Assembly (NCBI GenBank): GCA_016191435.1
Contig: JACPOQ010000028.1
Span: 305,155-369,154 of the forward strand
DNA from: Chloroflexota bacterium
GTDB taxonomy: Bacteria; Chloroflexota; Dehalococcoidia; Tepidiformales; Tepidiformaceae
Length of the DNA: 64,000 nt
Reading direction: 5' to 3'
Shown: positions 1-8,380 of the stretch, in pieces
Layout of the letters: every line of letters starts with the position of its first letter
Numbering within the stretch: position 1 is the first letter of the stretch
Made by a program: the position numbers and the translations under genes
The notes under the pieces: generated by a model
The model's database searches: none
Seen by the model: the letters and a program-made list of their open reading frames with translations, nothing else
What the model was told of the DNA's origin: nothing

Positions 1-52
1 CGCTGCCGCCGCTCGACGGCAGCGCGGCTCTCGCGGCGGGTGAGCAGCCTTA
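1..52 (+). CDS. Possible 3' end of an upstream gene
   Basis: The first bases contain one open frame (frame 3) that ends in TAA at 50-52. Its residues are small and hydrophobic, ending AAGEQP, and its codons are mostly G/C in third position. It could be the last 16 residues of a gene starting outside the window. Two other frames are also open for a similar length, so this is weak and the product cannot be named. Confidence 0.2.
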
Positions 53-75
53 ACGACCCGTGATAGCTGCGCTGG

Positions 76-81
76 TACACT
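76..81 (+). promoter_or_regulatory. -10 box of a leaderless ispG transcript
   Basis: TACACT lies 6 nt before the ispG ATG at 88 and no Shine-Dalgarno sequence precedes the start. This matches the leaderless arrangement seen at many genes in this window. Confidence 0.5.
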
Positions 82-87
82 TCTGCT

Positions 88-1251
88 ATGAAGCGAGCCA
101 ACACGCGTCCCGTGCGGGCGGGGAATGTCACTATTGGCGGGGGCAACCCCATCGTCGTTCAATCGATGTGCGCGACGAAGACCCAGAACATCGATGCGAC
201 GACGGAGCAGGCGCGGATGCTGCACGAAGCCGGCGCGGGCCTCGTGCGCATCGCCGTGGACAACGCGAAGGACGTCGAGTGCCTCGCCGAAGTGCATGCA
301 CGCGTGCCCGAGGCGAACCTGGTTGTGGACCTGCAGGAGAACTACCGCCTCGTCACGCAGGTCGCGCCCCACGTGAACAAGGTGCGCTACAACCCCGGGC
401 ACCTCTACCACCACGAGAAGGACAAGCCGGTCCGCGACAAGGTCGCGTTCATCGCAGAGACAGCGGCGCGCCACGATTGCGCGCTGCGCGTGGGGGTGAA
501 CTGCGGCTCCGTGGACCCCGCCATGGCAGAGAAGTTCGACGGCGCCGATGAACCGTTGCTGCGCGGCGTGACCGCGATGGTCGAGAGCGCGCTCGATCAC
601 TGCCGCATGCTCGATGACCTCGGGTTCAGGCGGTACGTGGTATCGCTGAAGGACAGCGACCCGCGCAAGGTGATCGAAGGGAACCGCCGCTTCGCCGAAG
701 CGCGCCCCGACGTGCCTTTGCATCTTGGTGTAACCGAAGCGGGACTCTTGCCCGACGGCGTGATCAAGACGCGGATCGCCTTCGAACAGCTCCTCTCGCG
801 CGGCATCGGCGACACGCTCCGGGTGTCGCTGACGTTGCCGTTCGCGGACAAGTGGAAGGAAGTCGATGCGGGACGCCAGATAATTTCGGACATCGAAGCG
901 GGGCGCTTCCGCTCAGTCCCTGTGTTCCAGGACCACGGCCTGAACATCATCAGCTGCCCGAGCTGCAGCCGCGTGGAGAACGAGGCCTTCATCGACCTCG
1001 CCCTGCACGTGAAGGAGATGTCGGCCTACGCGAAGCAGTACGACATCACCATCGCGGTCATGGGCTGCCGCGTGAACGGTCCCGGCGAGACCGACGACGC
1101 CGACCTCGGCCTCTGGTGCGCGCCCACATTCGTGAACCTGAAGCGCGGCGAGGAAGAGCTCGGAGCCTTCCCCTACGAATCCGTGCTGGACCGCCTGAAG
1201 GTCGAGCTCGACGCGATTATCGAGAGCAAGAAAGCAGCCGCGCTGGTCTGA
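88..1251 (+). CDS. ispG: 4-hydroxy-3-methylbut-2-en-1-yl diphosphate synthase (IspG/GcpE)
   Basis: Penultimate enzyme of the MEP isoprenoid pathway; it reduces MEcPP to HMBPP in the cytoplasm using a [4Fe-4S] cluster. The protein has 387 residues, the usual length of the short bacterial form without the inserted middle domain. The TIM-barrel half carries the QSM start and an HLGVTEAG strand near residue 212. The C-terminal half has the cluster cysteines C290 and C293 (CPSC) and C327 ([10 protein letters not shown]), with the conserved glutamate E334. The ATG at 88 gives the family-typical N-terminus and lies 7 nt downstream of a TACACT box. It converges with the next gene with 9 nt between stops. 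No other MEP gene is visible nearby. Confidence 0.97.
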   Translation: MKRANTRPVRAGNVTIGGGNPIVVQSMCATKTQNIDATTEQARMLHEAGAGLVRIAVDNAKDVECLAEVHARVPEANLVVDLQENYRLVTQVAPHVNKVRYNPGHLYHHEKDKPVRDKVAFIAETAARHDCALRVGVNCGSVDPAMAEKFDGADEPLLRGVTAMVESALDHCRMLDDLGFRRYVVSLKDSDPRKVIEGNRRFAEARPDVPLHLGVTEAGLLPDGVIKTRIAFEQLLSRGIGDTLRVSLTLPFADKWKEVDAGRQIISDIEAGRFRSVPVFQDHGLNIISCPSCSRVENEAFIDLALHVKEMSAYAKQYDITIAVMGCRVNGPGETDDADLGLWCAPTFVNLKRGEEELGAFPYESVLDRLKVELDAIIESKKAAALV

Positions 1252-1260
1252 CCGCGCGCC

Positions 1261-2538
1261 TCAGACCGAACGGGCCGAGAGCCATTGGTCGACTTTCGGC
1301 CAGAGGCGATAGAGCGCGTTGCCGCCGGCGACAAGGCTTACATGCCCGCCCTTGAGCATGATCTCCTCCTTGTCCCGGCTGCCGACCATTGGCACCAGGT
1401 CCTTCGCGGCGGCGTAGGGCACGATGTGGTCGTGTTCGCCCACGATGTGAAGGAACGGCACCTCGACATTCGAAAGCAGGACCGGCCGGCCGCCGATCTC
1501 GAACTCGCCTTTGACGAGCTTGTTGCCCCACATGAAATCCTTGATCGACTGGCGGAAGCACTCGCCGGGGAACGGGATCTGGTCCGCTGCCCAGCGGTCC
1601 AGCAGCCGAAACGACTTCACGAACTCGTCGTTCCACATGTTGTCCCACAGCTGGAGGCGGCCGGCCATGCGCGAAATCGGCCGCAGCATGTCGAACGACA
1701 CGAAGATCAGCTCGGCCGGGACGTTCCCGAGTGTGTCCACCACACGGTCGACATCGAAATACCGGGGGTCGCTCCATTGCTTCATGAGCCCCATGCCCCC
1801 ACTGTTCACAGGCGTCGTGAAGCAGACAAGGGCGTTCAGCGGGCCTTCGGGATGGAGCGCGGCGTACATCGCCGCGAGCTGGCCGCCCATGCAATAGCCG
1901 ATCATGTTGAGGTGCGGCTCGCCGCTGACGGCGCGGACGCGCTCGGCGCAGTCCGGGATGAAGTCGAGCACGTAATCCTCAAAACAAAGGTGGCTGTCCT
2001 CCGGGCGAGGGACGCCCCAATCGATCATGAACACGTCGAAGCCCTGCTTCGTCAGGTACTCGATGAAGCTCTGCCCCGGCGTGAGGTCCAGGATGTACGG
2101 CCGCGAGACGAGCGACATCACGAGCAGCACGGGGATGCGGTACACCTCGGGCGTGGCCGGCCGGTAGTGGTGCAGCTTCAGCGTGCCGCGGCTGTAGATC
2201 GTGTCGCGCGGCGTCAGGCCGACGGGCGGGTCGCTCGCCGACAGCAGTTCGAGGCCCTTGATGCTGCGCTGGATAGTCCGCTCGACCTCGGTGCGGACGC
2301 GGAGCGCGAGCGCCTGGTCCAAGGGCGCGCTCGCGGCTTCCGCCGCCGTGGGCCGGGGCTGGCCGGGCGGGAGAGCGCGCTCGCTGGGCGGAGCGGCCGG
2401 CGTGGGCGCGCCGTTTCGGCGGAGGGCGTTCTCCCGATCCTTTCGTGCCCGGTCGGCGGACCGTCCGCTGGGGGTATCGTGTTCGCGAGGGCTGGTGCGT
2501 GTCTTCGCCACGGTTGGCCTCCACGCGCTGGTGCGCAA
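1261..2538 (-). CDS. Class III PHA synthase-like (PhaC-type) alpha/beta hydrolase
   Basis: Alpha/beta-hydrolase-fold protein of the PhaC family, which polymerises 3-hydroxyacyl-CoA into polyhydroxyalkanoate. The lipase-like box GYCMGG puts the catalytic cysteine at about residue 216. The acid is D370 in GEHDHIVP and the histidine H399 in KGGHVSL, so the triad is complete. The 425-residue reading uses a TTG start, with a low-complexity Ala/Pro/Arg-rich stretch up to about residue 70. A TAACAC box lies 6 nt upstream, so the TTG may be a leaderless start, but a start further in is possible. No phaE, phaR, phasin, phaA or phaB is visible here, so polymer synthesis is an inference; a related acyltransferase or depolymerase-like role is possible. 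Confidence 0.8.
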   Translation of the reverse strand: MRTSAWRPTVAKTRTSPREHDTPSGRSADRARKDRENALRRNGAPTPAAPPSERALPPGQPRPTAAEAASAPLDQALALRVRTEVERTIQRSIKGLELLSASDPPVGLTPRDTIYSRGTLKLHHYRPATPEVYRIPVLLVMSLVSRPYILDLTPGQSFIEYLTKQGFDVFMIDWGVPRPEDSHLCFEDYVLDFIPDCAERVRAVSGEPHLNMIGYCMGGQLAAMYAALHPEGPLNALVCFTTPVNSGGMGLMKQWSDPRYFDVDRVVDTLGNVPAELIFVSFDMLRPISRMAGRLQLWDNMWNDEFVKSFRLLDRWAADQIPFPGECFRQSIKDFMWGNKLVKGEFEIGGRPVLLSNVEVPFLHIVGEHDHIVPYAAAKDLVPMVGSRDKEEIMLKGGHVSLVAGGNALYRLWPKVDQWLSARSV

Positions 2539-2664
2539 CCCGCAGTGTTACCGCAACCGATGACCGAAAGCAGCACTTTGCGAGAACGGTATGTGAAGGA
2601 ATTGCAGCGGGGTAGCTGACGTAGATTCGGACTCCGGTAAAAGGCTATGGAGTTGTAATTTGGT

Positions 2665-2681
2665 GGTAAGGCCGTCTTACC
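2665..2681. repeat. Short inverted repeat in intergenic region
   Basis: GGTAAG-GCCGT-CTTACC, a perfect 6-bp inverted repeat with a 5-nt centre, in the relatively AT-rich gap between the divergent PhaC-like and ACT-domain genes. It could be an operator for either gene or a small hairpin in the leader of the ACT gene. Confidence 0.45.
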
Positions 2682-2764
2682 GCTGATACGAAACGGCATC
2701 GCAAGTAACTCGAAATCAAGGTGAAACGTTCTCCTGTCACGCTCCAGGGTGGAGGTTCCTTGCC

Positions 2765-3538
2765 GTGCCCGCTTACCGGTCCATACGCATCCAGATGCCC
2801 GACCGTCCGGGCGCCCTTTCGGCGATTAGCGCCGCGCTCGCCGCCCATGGCGTCGATATCGTGCGGCTCGACGTGGTGTCGCACGAAGGGCCGTCCGTTG
2901 TCGATGATCTCTTCCTCGCCGCCGAGACGCCGGACGACATCGGGCGGGCCGTGGGCAGCTTCCTTCCGGACGTCACGGTGCGGACGTTCGACGGCACGGC
3001 CGGCGACCCGGCGGTGGAGATGGGCGAAGGCCTCGCACGCTGCGTGACCGCCGGCACGCTCGAGGCGTGCCGCGGGGCCGCCGTCCTCGGCGCGCAGCAG
3101 CTGGCTCGCGGCGACGGCGGCGCGTTCCTCCGCGCCGCGGCCGATGGCGGGGTTGACGTGCTGCACGGCCCGGCGGGTCTGGTCCGCATCGCGCCCGAAG
3201 AGCCGTTCGCCGGCCGGTGGGCGCTGCAGCACGGGAGCGCAATGGCCTTTCCCGTCAACGAAACATGGGCGCCAGCGCAGTTCGAACAGGCTCTGGGGGC
3301 GGCCTGGATCGCCATCGCGCCCTGCGGGCCGTTCGATGTCCTGATGGTGGTGCGGCGGCTCAACATCGCCTTCTTCACGGGTGAGCTGGAACGGCTCGGC
3401 GCGTTCGCCCGCGCCGCCGGCGCGATCCTGCAGCTGCGCGGAGACCGCCCGGCCGCGGCAGCGCTCGCCGCCGGGCTGGAGGGCATCCTGCCGGAACGCG
3501 CAGTGACGCTCGATCAGCGCGTGGCGGTTGGGTCGTAG
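2765..3538 (+). CDS. ACT-domain protein with a GAF-like C-terminal region
   Basis: Residues 1-75 form an ACT domain: the RIQMPDRPGALSAISAAL start, then a glycine-centred turn and a second strand. ACT domains bind small ligands, usually amino acids, and regulate enzymes or transcription. The remaining 180 residues have the strand-helix spacing of a GAF-like domain (LMVVRR and FFTGELERLGAFA near residues 195-220), but I see no catalytic motif. The GTG start at 2765 follows a good GGAGG at 2751-2755. It is transcribed divergently from the PhaC-like gene and lies upstream of a PLP enzyme, so a role as an amino-acid sensor is conceivable. The exact ligand and partner are unknown. Confidence 0.65.
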   Translation: MPAYRSIRIQMPDRPGALSAISAALAAHGVDIVRLDVVSHEGPSVVDDLFLAAETPDDIGRAVGSFLPDVTVRTFDGTAGDPAVEMGEGLARCVTAGTLEACRGAAVLGAQQLARGDGGAFLRAAADGGVDVLHGPAGLVRIAPEEPFAGRWALQHGSAMAFPVNETWAPAQFEQALGAAWIAIAPCGPFDVLMVVRRLNIAFFTGELERLGAFARAAGAILQLRGDRPAAAALAAGLEGILPERAVTLDQRVAVGS

Positions 3539-3583
3539 CCGGCCGCGTCGCCACGGGCATGCCGGTGGTGTCTAATGGCGCCC

Positions 3584-4651
3584 ATGCACGTCAACGACCT
3601 CGATACCCCCTGCCTGCTCCTCGACCTTGAACGCGTTGAGGGGAACATCGCCGCGATGGCGGCATTCTTCGAAGGAAAAGCCGCCGGCATCCGCCCGCAT
3701 TTCAAAACGCCCAAGACGCCGGAGGTGGCATGGCGCCAGCTCGCCGCTGGCGCCGTGGGCATCACGGTAGCGAAGCTCGGTGAGGCCGAGGTGCTTGCGG
3801 ATGCGAGACTCGGGCCGATCTTGATGGCGAACCAGGTCGTCGGGCGGGTCAAGTTGGACCGGCTGATGACGCTGCTCGCGCGGGGCGTCGACATAACTGT
3901 CGCGGTGGAAGCCGAGGAGAACATCTGGGAACTGGCGGAAGCGGCGAAGCGCACGGGGCAAACGCCGGCCGCGATCATCGAAGTCGATGGCGGGATGCAT
4001 CGGTGCGGCACGGCCACCCCCGCGGAGACCGTCCGCCTCGCGCAATTGCTGGAGGAATCCGGCATCCGCTATCGCGGGCTGATGGGCTACGAAGGACACG
4101 CCGTGCTCTTGCCTGATGCGGCGGAGCGCGAATCGAAGGCGTCGGCCTCGCTGGGCATCGTGATCACGCATGCGGAAGCACTGGCCGAAGTGGGGATGGC
4201 GCCTGAAATTGTGTCCGTAGGCGGGACGGGCACGTTCGCGATCGCAGGCGAGTGGCCCGGGGTGACGGAGATCCAGGCCGGCTCGTACGTGTTCATGGAC
4301 GGCCGCTACCAGACCGTCCTGCCGGGGAAGTTTCGCTGCGCGCTCACGCTGCTGACGACGGTCATCTCCGTGCACGAGGGCTACGCCGTCTGCGACGCGG
4401 GGCTGAAGTCGCTCACCGGCGAATTCGGCATGCCCGCATCCGAAGACGGCCGCATCAAGGTCCGCGGTCTCTCGGAGGAACACGCCCATCTCGTTGGCGA
4501 GGGCGTGGCGGGGCTGCGGCTTGGCGACAGGGTCCAGCTCGTGCCCAGCCACGGGGACACCACCCTGAACCTGCACGATGTCTACCACGTGACGCGTGAT
4601 GGCGAGGTCATCGACGAGTGGCCGATCCTCGCGGCTCGCAAGTTCAAGTAG
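3584..4651 (+). CDS. D-threonine aldolase / D-serine dehydratase-like PLP enzyme
   Basis: Fold-type III (alanine-racemase-like) PLP enzyme, predicted to cleave D-threonine or another D-3-hydroxyamino acid. Near the N-terminus the RPHFKTPKTPE stretch supplies the PLP lysine. Near the C-terminus PSHGDTT has the H-x-D pair that holds the divalent metal in D-threonine aldolases; D-serine dehydratases have H-x-C there, so aldolase is the better guess. An upstream in-frame ATG at 3575 overlaps a -10-like TCTAAT (3571-3576), so I chose the ATG at 3584, 7 nt after that box. The protein then has 355 residues, close to the family length. It follows the ACT-domain gene by 45 nt. Confidence 0.8.
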   Translation: MHVNDLDTPCLLLDLERVEGNIAAMAAFFEGKAAGIRPHFKTPKTPEVAWRQLAAGAVGITVAKLGEAEVLADARLGPILMANQVVGRVKLDRLMTLLARGVDITVAVEAEENIWELAEAAKRTGQTPAAIIEVDGGMHRCGTATPAETVRLAQLLEESGIRYRGLMGYEGHAVLLPDAAERESKASASLGIVITHAEALAEVGMAPEIVSVGGTGTFAIAGEWPGVTEIQAGSYVFMDGRYQTVLPGKFRCALTLLTTVISVHEGYAVCDAGLKSLTGEFGMPASEDGRIKVRGLSEEHAHLVGEGVAGLRLGDRVQLVPSHGDTTLNLHDVYHVTRDGEVIDEWPILAARKFK

Positions 4652-4681
4652 GCCGCGCCACTCGAGGCCGGCGATCCGCGG

Positions 4682-4687
4682 TAGAAT
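4682..4687 (+). promoter_or_regulatory. -10 box of the small zinc-ribbon gene
   Basis: TAGAAT, 24 nt before the start codon at 4712. A GGAGG site lies between them at 4700-4704, so this transcript would have a short leader rather than being leaderless. Confidence 0.45.
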
Positions 4688-4711
4688 GGATTGTCTCGAG
4701 GAGGCCGTGAA

Positions 4712-4858
4712 ATGCGTGAGTGCCCGTGGTGCGGACGCATGAACCTGAACGTGTACGCCTACTGCCAGAGCTGCGGGCGCGGGTTCGATGGCCCGGAGAA
4801 GAAGGCGGAAAGCCCGAAGAAGCGCAGCTTCTGGCCATTCGGCAAGAAAGCAGCCTGA
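4712..4858 (+). CDS. 48-aa zinc-ribbon protein
   Basis: A short reading frame with two CxxC knuckles, CPWC near residue 4 and CQSC near residue 18, spaced as in zinc-ribbon proteins. It is followed by a basic, aromatic tail rich in Lys, Ser and Pro. The start is supported by a strong GAGGAGG 8 nt upstream and a TAGAAT box before that. The ribbon resembles that of the 135-aa protein encoded at 25798-26205, which suggests a family in this genome. Such ribbons usually bind nucleic acid or protein, but no function can be assigned. Confidence 0.7.
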   Translation: MRECPWCGRMNLNVYAYCQSCGRGFDGPEKKAESPKKRSFWPFGKKAA

Positions 4859-4961
4859 AGCAGGCGGCGAGGAATCCGCCCGGGATCCCCGGAGCATGCG
4901 CCGGGCGCGAAATCAAAATCGTGCCGGCGTCCACCTGGCCCCGGGACGCGCCGCGCGGTGG

Positions 4962-5783
4962 CTACCACGCGGTCCAGCCGCCATCCACCATCAGCGTGTG
5001 GCCGGTGACATAATCGCTGGCACGGCTGGCGAGAAAGATGACCGCGCCGGCCAGCTCGTGCGGCTGGCCCCAGCGCTTCATTGGCGTGCGCTCCGTGATG
5101 AAATCGTGGCGGGCGGGGTCTTCGAACAGGGGCCGCGTGAGCTCGGTCTCGAAGTAGGTTGGGCCGATGGCGTTGACCTGGACGTTGGCTTCGGCCCATT
5201 CGAGCGCCAGCACCTTTGTCAGCTGCTCGATCGCGCCCTTCGAGCTGGCGTAGGCGCCCTGGCTCGCGAGGCCGACCTTGCCGAGGATGCTCGAAATGTT
5301 GATGACCTTGCCTGAACCCTGGGCGACCATCAGCCGCCCGGCCGCGCGCGCCGCGAGGAAGTACCCGTGGAGGTTGGTCCGGAGCACGTCCTGGTATTCG
5401 GCATAGCTGAGTTCGAGCACCGGCTTGCGGATGTTGATGCCGGCATTGTTCACGAGGATATCGATGTGGCCCATCGCGGCGGCGGCTTGCTCGACCAGCG
5501 CGGCGCACGCCGCCTCGTCGGTCACGTCGCACGGGCACGCGACGGCCTTACGTCCGAGTTGTCCAATTTCCGCGACCAGGGTCTCGAGTTCACCGGGCGA
5601 ACGGCTGGTGGCCACGACATCGGCGCCGGCCGCCGCGAGGGCGAGGGCCATTGTGCGGCCCAGTCCGCGGCCGGCGCCGGTGACGATGGCGGTGCGCCCG
5701 CTGAGGTCGAATAAGGCCGTCCCGAGCAACTCCGGCCGTTCCAAAGCCACCTCCGGCGCGCGTTGCAGCAGCGCGGCTTGCAT
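4962..5783 (-). CDS. Short-chain dehydrogenase/reductase
   Basis: Classical SDR oxidoreductase of 273 residues. The Rossmann motif TGAGRGLG lies at residues 35-42, NNAG at 112-115, the catalytic serine pair at about 164-165 (INISS), and the YxxxK pair at Y178 and K182. The VNAIGP loop and a C-terminal MVDGGW close the fold. The family most resembles gluconate 5-dehydrogenase and 3-oxoacyl-ACP-reductase-like enzymes, but the substrate cannot be read from the sequence. The first 25 residues precede the usual start of the fold and may mean a later start; I see no strong ribosome-binding site. It is convergent with the zinc-ribbon gene. Confidence 0.88.
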   Translation of the reverse strand: MQAALLQRAPEVALERPELLGTALFDLSGRTAIVTGAGRGLGRTMALALAAAGADVVATSRSPGELETLVAEIGQLGRKAVACPCDVTDEAACAALVEQAAAAMGHIDILVNNAGINIRKPVLELSYAEYQDVLRTNLHGYFLAARAAGRLMVAQGSGKVINISSILGKVGLASQGAYASSKGAIEQLTKVLALEWAEANVQVNAIGPTYFETELTRPLFEDPARHDFITERTPMKRWGQPHELAGAVIFLASRASDYVTGHTLMVDGGWTAW

Positions 5784-5887
5784 TGTCGCCGGTGAAGCCG
5801 TGAGTGTCAGGTGTCCCTCGCGGCGGACGTCCCCGGATCGCCTTTCGAGGCGTTAGCTGAACGCGGGGGGATTGCCGTAATACGTGC

Positions 5888-5899
5888 AACATACATGTT
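5888..5899. promoter_or_regulatory. Operator-like inverted repeat AACAT-AC-ATGTT
   Basis: Perfect 5-bp arms around a 2-bp centre inside the AT-rich, promoter-like segment (about 5872-5912) that precedes the TIG-repeat gene. The position suggests a repressor or activator site for the surface protein gene or the divergent SDR. Confidence 0.4.
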
Positions 5900-5949
5900 A
5901 AGGTACTGTAAACTGCCATGCACCTGCCGCTGTACGCGAGGTGTTTATC

Positions 5950-6036
5950 GCGGTAGTAATCCCTTTGCGGATTACCAGCACGACTCACGGTAAGCGGAAA
6001 CGGCTGCCGCGAAACCGTGAGGGCGGTCCGGCGCCC
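5950..6036 (+). promoter_or_regulatory. Structured 5' leader of the TIG-repeat surface protein gene
   Basis: Four stems can be drawn. GTAATCC (5956-5962) pairs with GGATTAC (5969-5975). GCGGTAG (5950-5956) pairs with CTGCCGC (6004-6010) with one G-U. CTCACGGT (5984-5991) pairs perfectly with ACCGTGAG (6014-6021). GGGCG (6021-6025) pairs with CGCCC (6032-6036) just before the ribosome-binding site. The second and third stems interlock, so they are either a pseudoknot or alternatives. I do not recognise a known riboswitch class. Confidence 0.4.
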
Positions 6037-6060
6037 TTGCGCGGAGAGAGAGACGGCGAA

Positions 6061-8298
6061 ATGACTGCAACGGCATCACGGATGATACAGCGGGCCGCGT
6101 GGCTCTGGGCGGTTGTCGCCCTCGCCGCTGCGCTCACCATGGCGGCATCGGTGCAGCGCGCCGATGCGCTCGTTGGGCCGTCGGTTACGTCCCTTTCGCC
6201 GAACTCCGGACCGGTCATCGGCGGGACGGTCGTCACGATTGAGGGCAGCGGGTTTACGGGCGTGACCGGCGTCACGTTCGGCGGCGTCCCGGGCACCGGC
6301 GTTACGTTCGTGAACGACACGCACGTGATGGTGATGTCGCCGGCGCACGCGGCCGGGGCCGTGCCGATCGTCGTGACGACGAACGTGGGCTCGAGCGGGG
6401 CGACCGAGGGTTCGCAGTTCACGTACCAGGGCGGGCCTGTGGTGACCAGCCTCATACCCGTCTCGGGCCCAACGAGCGGCGGGACGTTCGTGAACGTCTA
6501 CGGTTCAGGATTTACCGGCGCCACGAGCGTGACGTTCGGGGGCGTGCCCGGGAGCGGCCTGACGGTCCTCGACGACACCCATCTCTCCGTGGTCGCGCCG
6601 CCACATGCCGCGGGCCCCGTCTACGTGACGGTCTACGTGAACCTCGTGTCCAGTGGCGCCGTGCCGGCGTCGGTGTACACGTACACGGGCGGCCCTGTCG
6701 TTACCAGCATCAGCCCTAACTTCGGACCGAGCAGCGGGGGCACCGTCGTGACGGTCAACGGCGCCGGCTTCACCGGCACGACCGCGGTGACGTTTGGCGG
6801 CGTCTCCTCGGCCAGTGTGACCGTGCTCAATGACTTCCAACTGCTGGCGGTCGCGCCGCCGCACTTCCCGGCGACGGTCGACATCCAGGTGACGACCGTC
6901 TCGGGCACGAGCGCACCAACCGTCGCGGATCTGTTCAACTACTCCGGCATCGGACCGATCGCCGTTTACAGCGTGATACCGGCAAGCGGGCCGGTGACTG
7001 GCGGGACGCTCGTGACGGTGACGGGCACTGGCTTCACGAACGCCTCCTCGGTCACGTTCGGCGGTGTCGCCGGGGCCCTCGTCCAGATCTTCAACGATAC
7101 GCAGCTTCAGGTGTACAGCCCGGCGCACGCGGCAGGGTCGTACTACGTCCAGGTGACATCGCCCTTCGGGACGAGCCCCGCGACTGCCGCCGGCACGTTT
7201 ACCTTCACCGGGGGGCTGGCGATCTACAGCATCAGCCCGGCCTCCGGACCGACCACGGGTGGCACGCTCGTCACGATCACCGGGACCGGCTTCCTGGGCG
7301 TGACGAGCGTCAGCTTCGGTGGTGTCGCCGCCAACAGCTTCACGATCCTTAACGACGGCCAGATCCAGGCGTATAGCCCGCCACACTCCGCCGGTGCTGT
7401 GACGGTCGTGGTGACGGCACCGGGTGTCAGCTCGGCGGCGAGTCCAGCGGACAGCTTCACCTACACGGCGGCCGGTCCCGTCATCGGCGCCATCAGTCCC
7501 GCGAGCGGCCCGGCCGCCGGCGGCACGGTCGTGACGATCACGGGATCCGGCTTCACCGGCGCAACGGCGGTCTCCTTCGGCGGAGTGGCGGCGGCCAGCT
7601 TCACGGTGGTGAATGACACCCAGATCACGGCGACCTCGCCCTCGCGCGCGGCCGGGAACGCCACGATTACCGTGACGACGCCGTCGGGCAGCGCCTCCAG
7701 CGCAGCGGCGTTCTCCTTCACCAGCCCGGCGCCGAGCGAACCTCCGGGGCGCTTCGTCGGCAGCGTCACGATCGATGGGGTCGCGGCGCCCAGCGGGACG
7801 CAGGTGCAGGCGCGCATCGGCTCGGTGGTCTGCGGCGCCAGCACGACCTTCACGCAGAGCGGCGTCGCCCGATACGTGCTCGATAGTCCCGCTGCAAGCG
7901 AGACGCCTGGCTGCGGCGCCGATGGGGCGGCGGTGACGCTCTACGTCAACGGCACGGCCGGCGGCACTGGCGTCTGGCGCAATTATCAACTGAACGAAGT
8001 CAACCTCGCGATTGGCGTCGCGCAACCCGCCCCAACGCCGACACCGACACGGCCCCCCGGGCCCACGCCCGCGCCCCCGAACACCGGGTCCGGCGGCTAC
8101 GACGCCAACGCGCTGGCCGGACTCGGGCTCGTGTTGTCGGTCCTTGGCGGGCTCGCCGTTTTGGCGCTCGGTGTCCCCGCCGCGCGGAGGCAGGCCATGG
8201 TCGCAGGCCCTGGCTCGCGGTCCATGGTGGGCCGAGCCGCCGGCGCGGGGCTTGAGGCCGTGCGCCGCATCGTCCGAATGGCGATCCGGAGGGGTTAG
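6061..8298 (+). CDS. Membrane-anchored surface protein with six IPT/TIG repeats
   Basis: Exported protein of 745 residues. The ATG at 6061 follows a purine-rich GGAGAGAGAGA site and starts a clear signal peptide (basic start, hydrophobic core, cleavage near the ADA residues at 34-36). Six IPT/TIG immunoglobulin-like repeats of about 87 residues follow, each opening with an SPxSGPxxGGT...VxGxGF signature and carrying FGG; they begin at about residues 38, 125, 214, 303, 390 and 477. Then come a beta-rich domain of about 110 residues with a Cys pair, a Pro/Thr-rich linker, one transmembrane helix near residue 690 and a basic cytoplasmic tail. TIG repeats mediate adhesion or carbohydrate contact in other bacteria; a cell-surface role is inferred. 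The neighbours do not explain it. Confidence 0.88.
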   Translation: MTATASRMIQRAAWLWAVVALAAALTMAASVQRADALVGPSVTSLSPNSGPVIGGTVVTIEGSGFTGVTGVTFGGVPGTGVTFVNDTHVMVMSPAHAAGAVPIVVTTNVGSSGATEGSQFTYQGGPVVTSLIPVSGPTSGGTFVNVYGSGFTGATSVTFGGVPGSGLTVLDDTHLSVVAPPHAAGPVYVTVYVNLVSSGAVPASVYTYTGGPVVTSISPNFGPSSGGTVVTVNGAGFTGTTAVTFGGVSSASVTVLNDFQLLAVAPPHFPATVDIQVTTVSGTSAPTVADLFNYSGIGPIAVYSVIPASGPVTGGTLVTVTGTGFTNASSVTFGGVAGALVQIFNDTQLQVYSPAHAAGSYYVQVTSPFGTSPATAAGTFTFTGGLAIYSISPASGPTTGGTLVTITGTGFLGVTSVSFGGVAANSFTILNDGQIQAYSPPHSAGAVTVVVTAPGVSSAASPADSFTYTAAGPVIGAISPASGPAAGGTVVTITGSGFTGATAVSFGGVAAASFTVVNDTQITATSPSRAAGNATITVTTPSGSASSAAAFSFTSPAPSEPPGRFVGSVTIDGVAAPSGTQVQARIGSVVCGASTTFTQSGVARYVLDSPAASETPGCGADGAAVTLYVNGTAGGTGVWRNYQLNEVNLAIGVAQPAPTPTPTRPPGPTPAPPNTGSGGYDANALAGLGLVLSVLGGLAVLALGVPAARRQAMVAGPGSRSMVGRAAGAGLEAVRRIVRMAIRRG
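6175..7730 (+). repeat. Six tandem TIG-coding repeats (about 262 bp each)
   Basis: The DNA encoding the TIG domains is itself repetitive, with recurring runs around the GGCGGGACG and ACGTTCGGCGG cores. This produces long repetitive shadow frames on the minus strand and makes copy-number change by recombination possible. Confidence 0.75.
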
Positions 8299-8313
8299 CC
8301 AGGCACGGTGCGT

Positions 8314-8343
8314 GGTTCGCCGGTTGCCACCAGCCGGCGAACC
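8314..8343. terminator. Bidirectional terminator-like hairpin
   Basis: GGTTCGCCGG (8314-8323) and CCGGCGAACC (8334-8343) form a perfect 10-bp stem with a 10-nt loop, between the convergent ends of the TIG gene (8298) and the SprT-like gene (8381). There is no T-run, so intrinsic termination is not certain. Confidence 0.55.
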
Positions 8344-8380
8344 GGCGGCATCGCCCGTGTCGCCTCGATTGCTCGCCTGG

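Noticed and set aside
2539..2764. tRNA-like segment in the gap before the ACT-domain gene
   Set aside because: GATTCGGACTCC looked like a T-arm, but no acceptor or anticodon stem can be formed around it.
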